DNA of 45,003 bases from Pseudomonadales bacterium (GTDB lineage Bacteria > Pseudomonadota > Gammaproteobacteria > Pseudomonadales > Pseudohongiellaceae): contig JALRBQ010000010.1 of the NCBI GenBank assembly GCA_023257655.1, positions 1 through 45,003 of the forward strand. Direction: 5' to 3'. Under the pieces are notes generated by a model that was not told the DNA's origin, searched no databases, and saw nothing but the letters and a program-made list of their open reading frames with translations. A program made the position numbers and the translations under genes. This document shows, one piece after another, positions 16,820-26,790 of this stretch (positions are counted from its first letter, which is position 1; every line of letters begins with the position of its first letter).

Positions 16820-16916
16820 TCGGCGACAGACCACAAAATATAGGCCCATGATCCCGAATCGCGCCCATATCTGGTAAACCGGAGAAGCGCCGGCAGGCCA
16901 GGGTTCTATCCCGGTG

Positions 16917-16946
16917 CCGCCAATTCTGCTAAATTGGCGGTTTTTT
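16917..16946 (+). terminator. Intrinsic terminator upstream of thrH
   Basis: CCGCCAATT and AATTGGCGG form a perfect 9-bp stem with a 6-base loop, directly followed by TTTTTT. It reads on the plus strand, 29 bases before the thrH start. No plus-strand gene lies upstream back to 15057, so it probably ends a small RNA or attenuates the thrH leader. Confidence 0.8.
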
Positions 16947-16975
16947 GGACTACCCCGTGGAGCAGTTAGACAGCT

Positions 16976-17593
16976 ATGGAAATTGCATGCTTGGACCTGG
17001 AAGGGGTATTAGTCCCTGAAATCTGGATTGGATTCGCCGAGAAGACCGGCATCAAGGAATTGCGAGCCACCACCCGAGACATTCCTGACTATGACGTCTT
17101 GATGCGCCAACGCCTGGAACTCCTGCGTCAACACAAACTGGGATTACCGGACATCCAGGAGGTGATCGCCACCATGCAACCCCTCGAAGGCGCACCGGAA
17201 TTTGTAGCCTGGCTCAAGGACCGTTTTCAGGTCATTATCCTTTCCGACACCTTTTACGAATTCTCCAAGCCGCTGATGCGGCAACTGGATTTCCCGACGC
17301 TGTTCTGCCATCGACTGATCGCCGATGAGGCGGGCAATATAGTGGATTACAAGCTGCGGCAGAAAGACCCCAAACGCCAGAGCGTGAAGGCGCTGCACGG
17401 CCTCAACTTCCGGGTAATTGCCTCGGGAGATTCCTATAACGACACGAGCATGCTGGAAGAGGCAGATGCCGGAATTCTGTTCTGCGCACCAGCCAACGTG
17501 ACAGCCGAGTTTCCCCAATATCCAGCCGTGGAAACTTACGAGGCTCTCAAGGCAGAATTCATTAAGGCCAGCGAACGCGAACTGACACTCTAG
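16976..17593 (+). CDS. thrH: Phosphoserine phosphatase / homoserine phosphotransferase ThrH
   Basis: 205 residues, the ThrH length. A HAD-superfamily enzyme with nucleophile motif CLDLEGVLVPE (first Asp), motif II ILSDTFYEF, the conserved Lys in KPLMRQ or LRQKDPKRQ, and motif III ASGDSYNDTSML. ThrH of Pseudomonas removes phosphate from phosphoserine and can transfer it to homoserine, bypassing SerB and ThrB. The first motif has Glu after Leu (DLEGV) as in ThrH, instead of DxDST of SerB. The ribosome site GGAG is 13 bases upstream, rather far. An intrinsic terminator and a half operator lie between the promoter region and the start. It converges with pabB (5 bases between stops). Confidence 0.92.
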   Translation: MEIACLDLEGVLVPEIWIGFAEKTGIKELRATTRDIPDYDVLMRQRLELLRQHKLGLPDIQEVIATMQPLEGAPEFVAWLKDRFQVIILSDTFYEFSKPLMRQLDFPTLFCHRLIADEAGNIVDYKLRQKDPKRQSVKALHGLNFRVIASGDSYNDTSMLEEADAGILFCAPANVTAEFPQYPAVETYEALKAEFIKASERELTL

Positions 17594-17598
17594 GCGGG

Positions 17599-18945
17599 TT
17601 AACCGGCGCTCAGTGCGGCCATGATCGCGCCGATCTTGTCGAAACATTCGGCGTATTCGGCGCTGACCTCAGAATCATCGACGATGCCACCGCCGGCCCA
17701 GCAGGACAGGGTATCGCCCTCCCACATGAGGCTGCGGATCGTGATACTGCTGTCCAGTCGGCCACAGGCACTGAGGTAAAACGCCGACCCGCAATACAGC
17801 CGTCGCGGCGATTGTTCCAGCTCAGCAATCACCGCCATGGCCCGTAGCTTCGGTGCCCCCGTGATCGATCCGCCAGGGAAGCAGGCACGCAACAGGTCGA
17901 GACCATCCTGATTTGGCAGTAATTCACCGCGAATCGAACTGACCAGATGGTGCACATTGCTGAAACTGCGCAGGTCGAACAGCGCTTCGGTGCGTACACT
18001 GCCGGTGACACACACCCGACCAAGATCGTTGCGCAATAAATCCACAATCATCAGGTTTTCAGCCCGGTCTTTCTCGCTGGCCTTCAGCGCAGCGGCCGCC
18101 GCCCGGTCGAGCTCCGAATCCTGATACCGGGGACGCGTGCCCTTGATGGGCTGGGTCAATACCCGGCGCCCTTCGAGTTGTACGAACCGCTCTGGCGACA
18201 CACTCAGCAGCGCCTGGTTTTCCCATTGCATGAATGCGGAAAATGGCGCCGGGATGCGCGCACGCAGCTGGAGATACGCTGCAATCGGACTACCGAGTAC
18301 CTGCGCTGAGACCCGCTGGGTCAGGTTGACCTGATAACAGTCTCCCGCCGCGATATAAGCCTTGATAGCGGCAAACGCGGCGTCATACTCGCTGCGCCGA
18401 AGGTGTCGGGTGAATTCACCCTGTAAGGCAAAAACCGGTTGCTGGATTTCGGCATTCAGAAGTGACAGCAACCGCGAGCACTCGACAGGGGAGACTGAAG
18501 GCTGGGCGACAAACGTAGTCTGCTGTCGATGGTGATCGACGATGACGGCCCAGGCATAGATGCCGATGCAGGCATCGCGCACTTCCAGGTCCGCTTTCCC
18601 ATTCAGCACCGGATAGCCTAAACATCCCAGTGCCCCACCGATGAAGGGCAGGGCCTCTGCAGGCGCGACAATACCCCGCCAGGGCAGGTATTTCCGCAGT
18701 AACACACGTACTGACGCAAACAGGTCTGATGGATCGATGCGTACCCGAAGATCTGAACAGTGCCACGTCGCGCCATTACTGTAGAGGCTGGCAACAGGCT
18801 CAGCGGCGAGAATATCGAAACGACTGGAGGAGTCACTGCCAAGCCCGCTATCGAGAAAGGCCGGTTGAGGCAACTGACTGAGTCGCAACATCAGGTCGCG
18901 GCTGTCACGCCGGTAGTCGAGAGCCTGTGTGAAGAGAGGAGACAT
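17599..18945 (-). CDS. pabB: Aminodeoxychorismate synthase component I PabB
   Basis: 448 residues, matching E. coli PabB (453). It turns chorismate plus glutamine-derived ammonia into aminodeoxychorismate for folate. The C-terminal chorismate-binding domain has QPIKGTRPRY (active-site Lys region), ENLMIVDLLRNDLGRV, PGGSITGAPKLRAM and LDSSITIRSLMWEG. The PIKGTRPR Lys distinguishes PabB from the Ala of TrpE. The N-terminal half holds the variable domain with SSRFDILAAEPVA. The start ATG 18945 has GAGG 6 bases upstream; a TTG one codon earlier is less likely. It is the last gene of the nudJ-to-pabB run, 8 bases after the roxA stop. Confidence 0.92.
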   Translation of the reverse strand: MSPLFTQALDYRRDSRDLMLRLSQLPQPAFLDSGLGSDSSSRFDILAAEPVASLYSNGATWHCSDLRVRIDPSDLFASVRVLLRKYLPWRGIVAPAEALPFIGGALGCLGYPVLNGKADLEVRDACIGIYAWAVIVDHHRQQTTFVAQPSVSPVECSRLLSLLNAEIQQPVFALQGEFTRHLRRSEYDAAFAAIKAYIAAGDCYQVNLTQRVSAQVLGSPIAAYLQLRARIPAPFSAFMQWENQALLSVSPERFVQLEGRRVLTQPIKGTRPRYQDSELDRAAAAALKASEKDRAENLMIVDLLRNDLGRVCVTGSVRTEALFDLRSFSNVHHLVSSIRGELLPNQDGLDLLRACFPGGSITGAPKLRAMAVIAELEQSPRRLYCGSAFYLSACGRLDSSITIRSLMWEGDTLSCWAGGGIVDDSEVSAEYAECFDKIGAIMAALSAG

Positions 18946-18953
18946 CAATTGCC

Positions 18954-20096
18954 TCAGACCAGCAACAGGCTGCCCTGGTTCACCAGATTCACGATGCAGT
19001 CGCTCAGCTCAGGATGATCGCTCAGTTTGTCGGCGCCGATTGTGGCAGTCGTCGTTGCCACGCAGAGCAGAGCTACTGCCATCTCGCTCTCCGCAGGCAA
19101 GTCATGCGCCTCACCATCGACGAACAGGACGAGTGAGTCGACCAGGCTTTGGTAGATGAAGCGGGAACCGGCGTTGTGCTGCAAGGTAGCCGGACCGGAC
19201 AATGCCTGCAAAAGCGCATCGCGTTGCAGAGGCACCTCCAAAGGCTCACGCAATTCCGGGTACTTGGGCCGTGTGCAGTAACCGCCGAACCAGCGCTGAA
19301 ATCGAGTCGGGTCAGCGAAACGTCGTTGCAATTCGGCGAAGGTCGCTGTCAGGTCGTCCGCATCGAGTCGTCCCGGCTGACGTGGACGCTGCGGAGTCGA
19401 GTCGACATAACGCTGATCGGCCGGACTCGCCGCTATCAGGTCGTCGCTGTAACCCTCGAGCATATCGGCCACCGACGGGGCCCGGAACCCAATGGAGTAA
19501 CAGGTGCTGGCACCCAATGAGGTGCCCCAATGCGCGAACTGCGGCGGCACATACAAAGCGTCGCCGGGATTGAGAATGAATTCTTCGACGCTCGTGAAAT
19601 CGGGCAGGATACCGACACCGTCCTGATTAATCAGCGGTGTCTCCGGCGCCACTCTGGGGCCGACTCGCCAGCGACGTTGGCCCGAGCCTTGCAACAGGAA
19701 GACATCATAATAATCATAGTGTGGACCGACACCGCCACCGTCGGCTGCATAGGAAACCATAACATCTTCTATACGCCATTGAGGGATAAACGCGAATTGC
19801 TGCCTGATTGCGGCGACTTCTGGTACCCATTGATCGACGGCCTGTACCAACACCGTCCAGCCGGCATTGGGCAGTCGGGTGAAATCAGATTCCGAGAAAG
19901 GGCCGTGCTGTAAACTCCAGCGCCCAGTCTCGCGCTCGCGAATAAGACGACTCTCGACATATTCCTCACAGGCGAGACCGGCGAGCTCTTCAGGCGCGAT
20001 GGCGTCAGTGAAGCCAGGGAACAATTGTCGAATAACACGCGGGCGCTGTTGCCAGTCGTGTTGCAGAAAATCCGCTGCGTCGAACTCGCTGTTCAT
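18954..20096 (-). CDS. roxA: Ribosomal protein uL16 arginine hydroxylase (RoxA/YcfD, JmjC-type)
   Basis: 380 residues, as in E. coli YcfD (373). A 2-oxoglutarate- and O2-dependent oxygenase that hydroxylates an Arg of ribosomal protein L16. The Fe(II) facial triad is H126 and D128 (GPHYDYYDVFLLQG) with H189 (YVPPQFAHWG). RRWRVG follows the HxD as in cupin-4 proteins. The C-terminal third holds the dimerisation and winged-helix region. ATG 20096 is chosen; the frame is open to a TTG at 20111 that overlaps the purB stop, but neither has a good ribosome site. It lies between purB and pabB in one transcription unit. Confidence 0.88.
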   Translation of the reverse strand: MNSEFDAADFLQHDWQQRPRVIRQLFPGFTDAIAPEELAGLACEEYVESRLIRERETGRWSLQHGPFSESDFTRLPNAGWTVLVQAVDQWVPEVAAIRQQFAFIPQWRIEDVMVSYAADGGGVGPHYDYYDVFLLQGSGQRRWRVGPRVAPETPLINQDGVGILPDFTSVEEFILNPGDALYVPPQFAHWGTSLGASTCYSIGFRAPSVADMLEGYSDDLIAASPADQRYVDSTPQRPRQPGRLDADDLTATFAELQRRFADPTRFQRWFGGYCTRPKYPELREPLEVPLQRDALLQALSGPATLQHNAGSRFIYQSLVDSLVLFVDGEAHDLPAESEMAVALLCVATTTATIGADKLSDHPELSDCIVNLVNQGSLLLV

Positions 20097-20107
20097 CGCG
20101 GACTGTT

Positions 20108-21487
<1,380 letters not shown>

Positions 21488-21493
21488 TTATAC

Positions 21494-22192
21494 CTACACC
21501 GATACAATTAATTTTCGTCGAATAGTGGCGGCCGAGGCCTGAATCCGTTTCCGGTAGAACATCAGATGCCAGCGCCGTCCCCCGAGTTGATGCCAAAGCA
21601 CAGCGGATCTGATGCCGGCCAGCAACAAGGCGCGAATACGGTTGGCGATGTGCTTGTCTTTCAATAACTCGATTTTCCCCTGCACCTGAATGCGATAGGG
21701 CAAAGTGCTAATTGTATCCTGATATAGCGCGGCAATCTGCTCAAATGTCGACTCCCGTTGCGCCTCGAGTTCCTGCTCTCTGGCCAGATCCGCTTCGTCC
21801 TCGCTTTGGTATGAGTGGAGCTGCAGCGGTGGCATATCCTGCAAACGAGCCCGAATCTGCTGCTGGCGAGCTTTACTGCGTTCGAGTTTATTGCGCAAGA
21901 TCAGCATGCCGAGCGTATAGCGCACGATATCCGCGTGATCGCGCACGCGCGCCGGATTGAACATATCCTGCAGACTCTTCAACCCGGTACTCAGATGACT
22001 CAAGTTAGGATAGACCTCAGCCACAGAATCGGGCGTGAGCACCAGAAGTGGATTGATAATCGCCAGGACATCAGACTCGGAAACCGTGCCGTAGGTTGCC
22101 AGTCCGTGGACGAGGGCCGCGCTTTGGGCTACGCCGGCGAGAGCGATGTTGCGGTATTCCCACGGTGAGAAACTAGCGGATGAAGCGTTCAA
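21494..22192 (-). CDS. hflD: HflD homologue, TTG start inside mnmA
   Basis: 232 residues. It matches E. coli HflD, a peripheral membrane protein reported to act with the lambda CII/HflKC lysogeny proteins: [18 protein letters not shown] at the N-terminus, [17 protein letters not shown] in the middle, and [20 protein letters not shown] near the end. No ATG occurs before the conserved region. The frame shows TTG at 22192 with GGAGG exactly 8 bases upstream, which settles the start and places it 20 bases inside the mnmA 3' end, implying translational coupling. The further upstream open frame is antisense-like Arg/Ser-rich shadow of mnmA. A helical Gln/Glu-rich middle is usual. The cellular role outside phage biology is unclear. 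Confidence 0.85.
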   Translation of the reverse strand: MNASSASFSPWEYRNIALAGVAQSAALVHGLATYGTVSESDVLAIINPLLVLTPDSVAEVYPNLSHLSTGLKSLQDMFNPARVRDHADIVRYTLGMLILRNKLERSKARQQQIRARLQDMPPLQLHSYQSEDEADLAREQELEAQRESTFEQIAALYQDTISTLPYRIQVQGKIELLKDKHIANRIRALLLAGIRSAVLWHQLGGRRWHLMFYRKRIQASAATIRRKLIVSV

Positions 22193-23312
22193 TGATCGCG
22201 CCTCCGAGACAGCGCTCGCCAGAGTAGAAGACCACATACTGACCCGGCGTGACCGCGCGTTGGGCAGTTTCGAAGCGCACACGCACACGCCCCTCATCAG
22301 CCGGTGATACCACACAGGCCTGGTCATCCTGGCGGTAACGCACTTTTGCCATGCAGACGAGCGGCAGGGCCGGCGGCGCGTCATTGATCCAGGCCGGTGG
22401 CGAAGCAATCAGCTCATGGGAGAACAATTCCTCACTCTCGTTACCTTGTGACACCACCAGTACATTGCGATTGAGGTCTTTTTCAACGACATACCAGGGC
22501 GCCTCCGGACGGTTGGCTACACCACCAATGCCGAGTCCCTGCCGCTGACCATAGGTGTAATACATCAACCCCGCGTGGTGCCCGAGCACGGTGCCGTCAG
22601 CGGTCTCGATAGCACCAGGTTGTGCCGGCAGGTACTGCTCGAGAAAATCCTTGAATTTGCGCTCGCCGATAAAACAGATGCCGGTGCTGTCTTTCTTGTC
22701 GTGTGTGGCGAGCTGCATGTCGGCGGCAATCCTGCGCACAGTGGATTTCGGTAATTCACCAACGGGAAACAGGCTGCGTTGGAGGCACCGGTCAGTAACT
22801 TCACACAGAAAATAGCTCTGGTCCTTGCTCTCATCGCAGCCCTTGAGCAGATGGGTCCCTTCAGCCGTGGTCGCCTTGCGCACGTAGTGACCGGTGGCGA
22901 TGTAATCGGCTCCCAGTTCGAGGGCGTATTCGAGAAAAGCCTTGAACTTGATCTCGCGGTTGCACAGGACATCCGGATTAGGAGTGCGTCCGGCGGCATA
23001 CTCTTTCAGAAAGTGTTCAAAGACATTGTCCCAGTATTCCGCGGCAAAATTGGCGGTGAGCAGTTCGATGCCGAGGCGGTCACAGACCGCCTGTGCGTCA
23101 GCCAGATCGGCCTTCGCTGTGCAGTATTCCGTGCCATCATCCTCTTCCCAGTTCTTCATGAACAAGCCGCTAACCTGATAGCCTTGCTGCTGCAAGAGCA
23201 GGGCGGCAACCGATGAATCCACTCCACCGGACATGCCGACGATGATGCGGGTACCGACGGATGTGCTCGGCGCAGGAGTCCCGGTAACGGCGCTTGAGTG
23301 TGGTAATGCCAT
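22173..23312 (-). CDS. mnmA: tRNA-specific 2-thiouridylase MnmA
   Basis: 379 residues. It thiolates U34 of tRNA-Lys, -Glu and -Gln, using ATP and a persulfide delivered by TusE. Marks: PP-loop [27 protein letters not shown] with the first catalytic Cys, [16 protein letters not shown] with the second, and [12 protein letters not shown]. Start 23312 (MALPHSS) gives about 25 residues before the PP-loop, slightly long for the family. It is 2 bases after the nudJ stop, and hflD starts inside its end. TusBCDE, which supplies the sulfur, is encoded at 38.4-39.8 kb. Confidence 0.95.
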   Translation of the reverse strand: MALPHSSAVTGTPAPSTSVGTRIIVGMSGGVDSSVAALLLQQQGYQVSGLFMKNWEEDDGTEYCTAKADLADAQAVCDRLGIELLTANFAAEYWDNVFEHFLKEYAAGRTPNPDVLCNREIKFKAFLEYALELGADYIATGHYVRKATTAEGTHLLKGCDESKDQSYFLCEVTDRCLQRSLFPVGELPKSTVRRIAADMQLATHDKKDSTGICFIGERKFKDFLEQYLPAQPGAIETADGTVLGHHAGLMYYTYGQRQGLGIGGVANRPEAPWYVVEKDLNRNVLVVSQGNESEELFSHELIASPPAWINDAPPALPLVCMAKVRYRQDDQACVVSPADEGRVRVRFETAQRAVTPGQYVVFYSGERCLGGAIIERFIR

Positions 23313-23314
23313 GC

Positions 23315-23761
23315 CTAAAACTCGGAGATAAGGTCGAGTGGGTGTCGCACGCCACGCAGATAATCCTGCACTGCGGCATACACGAGCGGACTGCGCAGCG
23401 CCTGTCGTCGCTGTTCGATTTCGACTGGGCTCAGCCACAGTGCGGCGACAATGTCCTTGTCCAGTTGACGGTCATTGCGTTCCCGCAGCGGGGTGGCGAT
23501 GAAACAATGACGCACATAGCTGATCCCGTTCGTCGTCGAGGTGTAGGCATAGATGCCGAGCAGCGCCGTCACCTCGACCTCCCAGGCGGTTTCTTCCAGC
23601 GTTTCCCGCACAGCCGCCGCGAGCAGCGTCTCACCGGGCTCGAGATGTCCAGCCGGCTGGTTATACACTAAATGCCCATCGGCCTGCTCCTGCACCATCA
23701 ACAGCTGCCCGGATCGCTCGACAACGGTCGCGACAGTAATATGGGGTCGATTTTCCGGCAT
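23315..23761 (-). CDS. nudJ: Nudix hydrolase NudJ (phosphatase NudJ-like)
   Basis: 148 residues, the NudJ size. In E. coli NudJ hydrolyses nucleoside tri- and diphosphates and HMP-PP, and sits next to mnmA as here. The Nudix box is [20 protein letters not shown] followed by TAWEV. It fits Gx5Ex7REUxEExGU except that the conserved Gly is Ala. The catalytic REUxEE Glu residues are intact. The ribosome site AGAAGGA is 7 bases before ATG 23761. The 3' end is 2 bases from the mnmA start, so the two are co-transcribed. The Gly-to-Ala change may reduce or alter activity, but several Nudix enzymes tolerate it. Confidence 0.88.
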   Translation of the reverse strand: MPENRPHITVATVVERSGQLLMVQEQADGHLVYNQPAGHLEPGETLLAAAVRETLEETAWEVEVTALLGIYAYTSTTNGISYVRHCFIATPLRERNDRQLDKDIVAALWLSPVEIEQRRQALRSPLVYAAVQDYLRGVRHPLDLISEF

Positions 23762-23909
23762 TACAGGTCCTTCTCGGTCAAATAACAGCGATACCGCTGG
23801 AACAGGGCGCAAACTATATCATTACTTCAGAGTGGCGCTTTAGCTAATCGCTCTAAACATGGATAATGGCCCATTGAACAAGGGCTGCAGCCCCAGACGA
23901 GAGCGCAAC

Positions 23910-24392
23910 ATGAGCAAACTGACCCATCTGGATACCCAGGGCAACGCCCACATGGTCGACGTCGGCGACAAGGCGGTTAGCCAGCGTGTGGCTGTGGCCA
24001 GTGGCCAAATACGCATGGCGCCGGCGACGCTTTCGCTGATCGCCGGCGGGGGGCACAAGAAGGGCGATGTCCTCGCCGTAGCGCGCATTGCCGGCATCCA
24101 GGCGGCAAAATCCTGTTCCCAACTCATCCCGCTCTGTCACCCGCTGATGCTGACCTCGGTCGATGTGGATCTGCAACTCGATCAACAACAAAGCCGGGTG
24201 CTGATAACGGCGCGTTGCAAGGTTCAGGGTCAAACGGGAGTTGAGATGGAAGCGCTTACTGCGGTGTCTGTCGCCGCCCTGACGATCTACGACATGTGCA
24301 AGGCCGTGGATAAGGACATGGTAATCGAAGCCATTTGCCTGCAGGAAAAAGCCGGTGGCAAGAGCGGCCATTATCAACGCCAGCAAGCCTGA
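23910..24392 (+). CDS. moaC: Cyclic pyranopterin monophosphate synthase MoaC
   Basis: 160 residues, the family length. It converts the MoaA product into cyclic pyranopterin monophosphate in molybdenum cofactor synthesis. Conserved stretches are [37 protein letters not shown] (substrate-binding His and catalytic region), [20 protein letters not shown] and KAVDKDM. Start 23910 (MSKLTHLD) has GAGA 7 bases upstream. It is followed by moaD and moaE. moaA is not in the window. The upstream gap to nudJ carries no recognisable Moco riboswitch. Confidence 0.95.
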   Translation: MSKLTHLDTQGNAHMVDVGDKAVSQRVAVASGQIRMAPATLSLIAGGGHKKGDVLAVARIAGIQAAKSCSQLIPLCHPLMLTSVDVDLQLDQQQSRVLITARCKVQGQTGVEMEALTAVSVAALTIYDMCKAVDKDMVIEAICLQEKAGGKSGHYQRQQA

Positions 24393-24429
24393 TCGATTCG
24401 AGTTCATCGCTTCAAGAGATTTCAGCACC

Positions 24430-24684
24430 ATGCTAACGATTCATTATTTCGCCAGTATTCGCGAGTCGCTCAAAAAAGCCCAGGAGCAACTGGAACTGCC
24501 CGTGGGCGTGCAGAGTGTGAGCGACCTGATCCGGCATCTCGGAGCCAGTGATGCTCAATTCCAGGCAACCATTGCCAACGACAAACAGGTGCTCGTCGCC
24601 GTGAATCAGACCGTGGTGAGTCGAGACTGCACCTTGAGTGCGAATGACGAAGTCGCCTTTTTCCCACCGATGACAGGCGGCTAG
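24430..24684 (+). CDS. moaD: Molybdopterin synthase small subunit MoaD
   Basis: 84 residues with a ubiquitin-like fold ending in the obligatory Gly-Gly (FFPPMTGG), which is thiocarboxylated to carry sulfur to MoaE. The N-terminus MLTIHYFASIRESL and the middle VAVNQTVV are typical. The gene starts 37 bases after moaC and ends 2 bases before moaE, so the three are one unit. A GAGA-type ribosome site is weak. The open frame extends upstream to 24355, overlapping moaC, but the extra residues are not MoaD-like. Confidence 0.93.
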   Translation: MLTIHYFASIRESLKKAQEQLELPVGVQSVSDLIRHLGASDAQFQATIANDKQVLVAVNQTVVSRDCTLSANDEVAFFPPMTGG

Positions 24685-24686
24685 TC

Positions 24687-25154
24687 ATGATCAGTGTGCA
24701 GACCGAGGACTTTGATATTGGCACCGAGTACGCAGCCCTGCGCAACGCCGCCGGTGACGCCGGGGCGATCGTGCTGTTTACCGGCCTGGTGCGGGAGCTG
24801 TATGAGAGTGGCGCGTCCGAAAAAATTCAGAGCCTTACACTCGAACACTATCCCGGGATGACCGAGAAAAATCTCGCCGAGATTCTGGCTCAGGCCAATG
24901 CCCGTTGGTCCTTGCTCGCGGCGCGCATTATTCATCGAGTTGGCGAATTACAGAGCGGTGAGCAAATTGTTCTGGTTGGAACCGCGAGCAGCCATCGGCA
25001 CCATGCCTTCGAAGCAGCCCAGTTCATGATGGATTATCTCAAGAGCAATGCGCCATTCTGGAAGAAGCAGCAGACTTCAGCGGCAAGTCACTGGGTGGAG
25101 TCCCGTGACACCGATGCCGCCGCGCTCGAGCGCTGGCAGACGAACGAAAACTAA
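24687..25154 (+). CDS. moaE: Molybdopterin synthase catalytic subunit MoaE
   Basis: 155 residues. It inserts two sulfurs from MoaD thiocarboxylate into the pterin precursor. The family motifs are GAIVLFTGLVRE, LEHYPGMTEK, HRVGELQSGEQIVLVGTASSHR and the active-site Lys region NAPFWKKQ. It begins 2 bases after the moaD stop, implying coupled translation. It converges with rluE (5 bases between stops). Confidence 0.95.
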   Translation: MISVQTEDFDIGTEYAALRNAAGDAGAIVLFTGLVRELYESGASEKIQSLTLEHYPGMTEKNLAEILAQANARWSLLAARIIHRVGELQSGEQIVLVGTASSHRHHAFEAAQFMMDYLKSNAPFWKKQQTSAASHWVESRDTDAAALERWQTNEN

Positions 25155-25159
25155 CCGAG

Positions 25160-25699
25160 CTACACGTTGATCAACCGGCTCTCGCCCGGTTGCAAATCCT
25201 CCAGACTCCAATCCCCGATGCGGGTTCGGACCAGGCGCAGGGTCGGGAAGCCGACTGCAGCCGTCATGCGTCGAACCTGTCGGTTACGCCCTTCAACCAA
25301 CACCAATTCGATCCAGCTGGTGGGAATAGACAGGCGCTTGCGAATGGGCGGATCCCGTTCCCAAAAGCCGGGATCTGGCACTGCCCGCGCCTGGGCTGGC
25401 TTCGTGGGGCCGTCATTGAGCTTCACCCCTCGCCGTAGTTGGTTGAGAGCAAACTCGTCGACCTCGCCTTCGATCTGCGCAAGGTAGGTCTTGCCAAGCT
25501 TGTGCTGCGGGTCGGCAATACGATGTTGCAGTTTGCCATCGTCGGTGAGCAGCAGGAGACCCTCGGAATCCTTGTCCAGGCGGCCGGCCGCGTAGAACCC
25601 CGGTTGCATGATAAACGCCGCGAGAGTTTGCTCTGATGCTGAACCGGTAAACTGGGAGAGGACGCCGAAAGGCTTATTGAACAACAGAATGCGAGACAT
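25160..25699 (-). CDS. rluE: 23S rRNA pseudouridine synthase RluE
   Basis: 179 residues with no S4 domain, as expected for the short RluE class. It modifies U2457 (E. coli numbering) in 23S rRNA. The catalytic Asp is in the hallmark AAGRLDKDSEGLLLLTDDG. FNKPFGVLSQF at the N-terminus and LVEGRNRQVRRMTAAVG near the C-terminus are RsuA/RluE-family motifs. It stands alone on the minus strand between moaE and cspD, with the 116-base gap to cspD unremarkable. Confidence 0.92.
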   Translation of the reverse strand: MSRILLFNKPFGVLSQFTGSASEQTLAAFIMQPGFYAAGRLDKDSEGLLLLTDDGKLQHRIADPQHKLGKTYLAQIEGEVDEFALNQLRRGVKLNDGPTKPAQARAVPDPGFWERDPPIRKRLSIPTSWIELVLVEGRNRQVRRMTAAVGFPTLRLVRTRIGDWSLEDLQPGESRLINV

Positions 25700-25815
25700 G
25701 ACTGTTTATCGCACAGGGACGCGGGCGAGGGCAATGCTCACTTGAATCGTCAGTGCTTCTACGAAACTGCAATTGCAAACCCGGGGCAGTGAACGGAGAG
25801 TTCACTGCGTCGAAT

Positions 25816-26088
25816 TCAATCTGCGTCGACTGCTGCTTCGCGGGTCTCGCTCGGCGCCGTTGCGGGCGCGGTGCCTGCGGTTTCGCCAAGAGGTTTGATG
25901 TTTGCCGCGTGGAGACCTTTCGGACCCTCGATGGTATCGAAGGAAACCATCTGTCCTGCCTTCAGAGTCTTGTAACCTTCCATCCCAATGGCGGAGTAGT
26001 GCGCAAACAAATCATCGCCGCCGTCATCAGGTAAGATAAATCCAAATCCCTTTGCATTGTTAAACCACTTCACTTGCCCAGTACTCAT
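25816..26088 (-). CDS. cspD: Cold-shock-domain protein CspD-like
   Basis: 90 residues. The cold-shock domain (residues 1-66) has both RNP motifs: KGFGFI and DLFAHYSAI. An Ala/Thr-rich acidic C-terminal tail of about 20 residues follows, as in CspD proteins that bind single-stranded DNA and inhibit replication in stationary phase in E. coli. The ribosome site GGAG is 8 bases before the ATG. A good promoter and an 11-bp inverted repeat lie upstream. It is divergent from clpS-clpA, the same arrangement as in enterobacteria and pseudomonads. Confidence 0.9.
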   Translation of the reverse strand: MSTGQVKWFNNAKGFGFILPDDGGDDLFAHYSAIGMEGYKTLKAGQMVSFDTIEGPKGLHAANIKPLGETAGTAPATAPSETREAAVDAD

Positions 26089-26121
26089 TGGGTAACTCCG
26101 TACTTCTTTTTATTTTTTATT

Positions 26122-26167
26122 GTAATTGTGACAACGTGACACAGATGTAACGCTTAGTCACAATTAC
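26122..26167. promoter_or_regulatory. 11-bp inverted repeat over the cspD transcription start
   Basis: GTAATTGTGAC (26122-26132) and GTCACAATTAC (26157-26167) are perfect inverted copies separated by 24 bases. The second arm abuts the predicted cspD -10 at 26168-26173, so a protein bound here would block transcription. Centre-to-centre distance is 35 bp. No known operator consensus is matched with confidence. Confidence 0.55.
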
Positions 26168-26196
26168 GCTATACACTAACCAAACCGCCTTGTCAA
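26168..26196 (-). promoter_or_regulatory. cspD promoter
   Basis: On the minus strand TTGACA (26191-26196) and TATAGC (26168-26173) are 17 bases apart, a near-ideal sigma70 promoter. Transcription should start near 26161, giving a leader of about 72 bases. Confidence 0.75.
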
Positions 26197-26363
26197 AACA
26201 CGTGACCCATCCAACTACCTTGAATTCCCCCTCTGGGGCCCTTATGTTATGGGTGCTCACGCGGTTTTCGTCTGGGCTCGTTGGCCTACTTAGGTCTTTT
26301 CTTAACCCGGATTCTGACGCAGAATAATTGTCGAATCCTGACTGCACTGGGCTGCCTCGCTTT

Positions 26364-26753
26364 ATGAACACTCACGGCCATAGTCTCACGGCGATTACTG
26401 CCAGCAACTTCCCCAGCGGACCCGGCAATTCCGGTGGTCATAATACGGATGATCACGATGCCGGCTTCGCCGCCACCACTGAAAAGCCGAAGCTCAAGCA
26501 GCCCCCGTTGTACAAGGTGATCCTGATTAATGACGATTACACTCCAATGGATTTTGTGGTCGATGTACTCCGTTCGTTTTTCAACATGAACGTCGAGAAA
26601 GCGACCCAGGTCATGTTGAAGGTGCACACCGAAGGGAAGGGTGTGTGCGGCGTCTACAGCAAGGATGTAGCAGAGACCAAGGCCGCCCAGGTAAACGACT
26701 ATTCGCGAGAATGCGAACAACCCCTGTTGTGCTCGGTTGAGGTCGACCGCTAA
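26364..26753 (+). CDS. clpS: ClpS adaptor protein
   Basis: 129 residues. ClpS delivers N-degron substrates (Leu, Phe, Tyr or Trp at the N-terminus) to ClpAP. The core [23 protein letters not shown] includes the substrate-binding NDD and the Thr-Pro-Met gatekeeper. [21 protein letters not shown] contains the conserved His. A longer Gly/Asn/His-rich N-terminal extension of about 55 residues precedes it. ATG 26364 is taken; a TTG at 26328 has no support. clpA follows 37 bases later, and the substrate-modifying transferases aat and bpt are encoded 3 kb away. Confidence 0.93.
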   Translation: MNTHGHSLTAITASNFPSGPGNSGGHNTDDHDAGFAATTEKPKLKQPPLYKVILINDDYTPMDFVVDVLRSFFNMNVEKATQVMLKVHTEGKGVCGVYSKDVAETKAAQVNDYSRECEQPLLCSVEVDR

Positions 26754-26790
26754 CCCGCACAGCACCAAACACGAGTAACCAAAGGCATCT

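Noticed and set aside
16895..16922. A tRNA-like 3' end (GGTTCTATCCC followed by GCCGCCA)
   Set aside because: No matching acceptor 5' strand, D arm or anticodon arm lies upstream; the T stem does not pair properly.
18646..18653. A KOPS-like octamer GGGCAGGG
   Set aside because: A single 8-mer in coding DNA is expected by chance and says nothing about polarity.
26122..26146. Possible CRP site near cspD
   Set aside because: TGTGA is present, but the second half does not read TCACA at the 6-base spacing.
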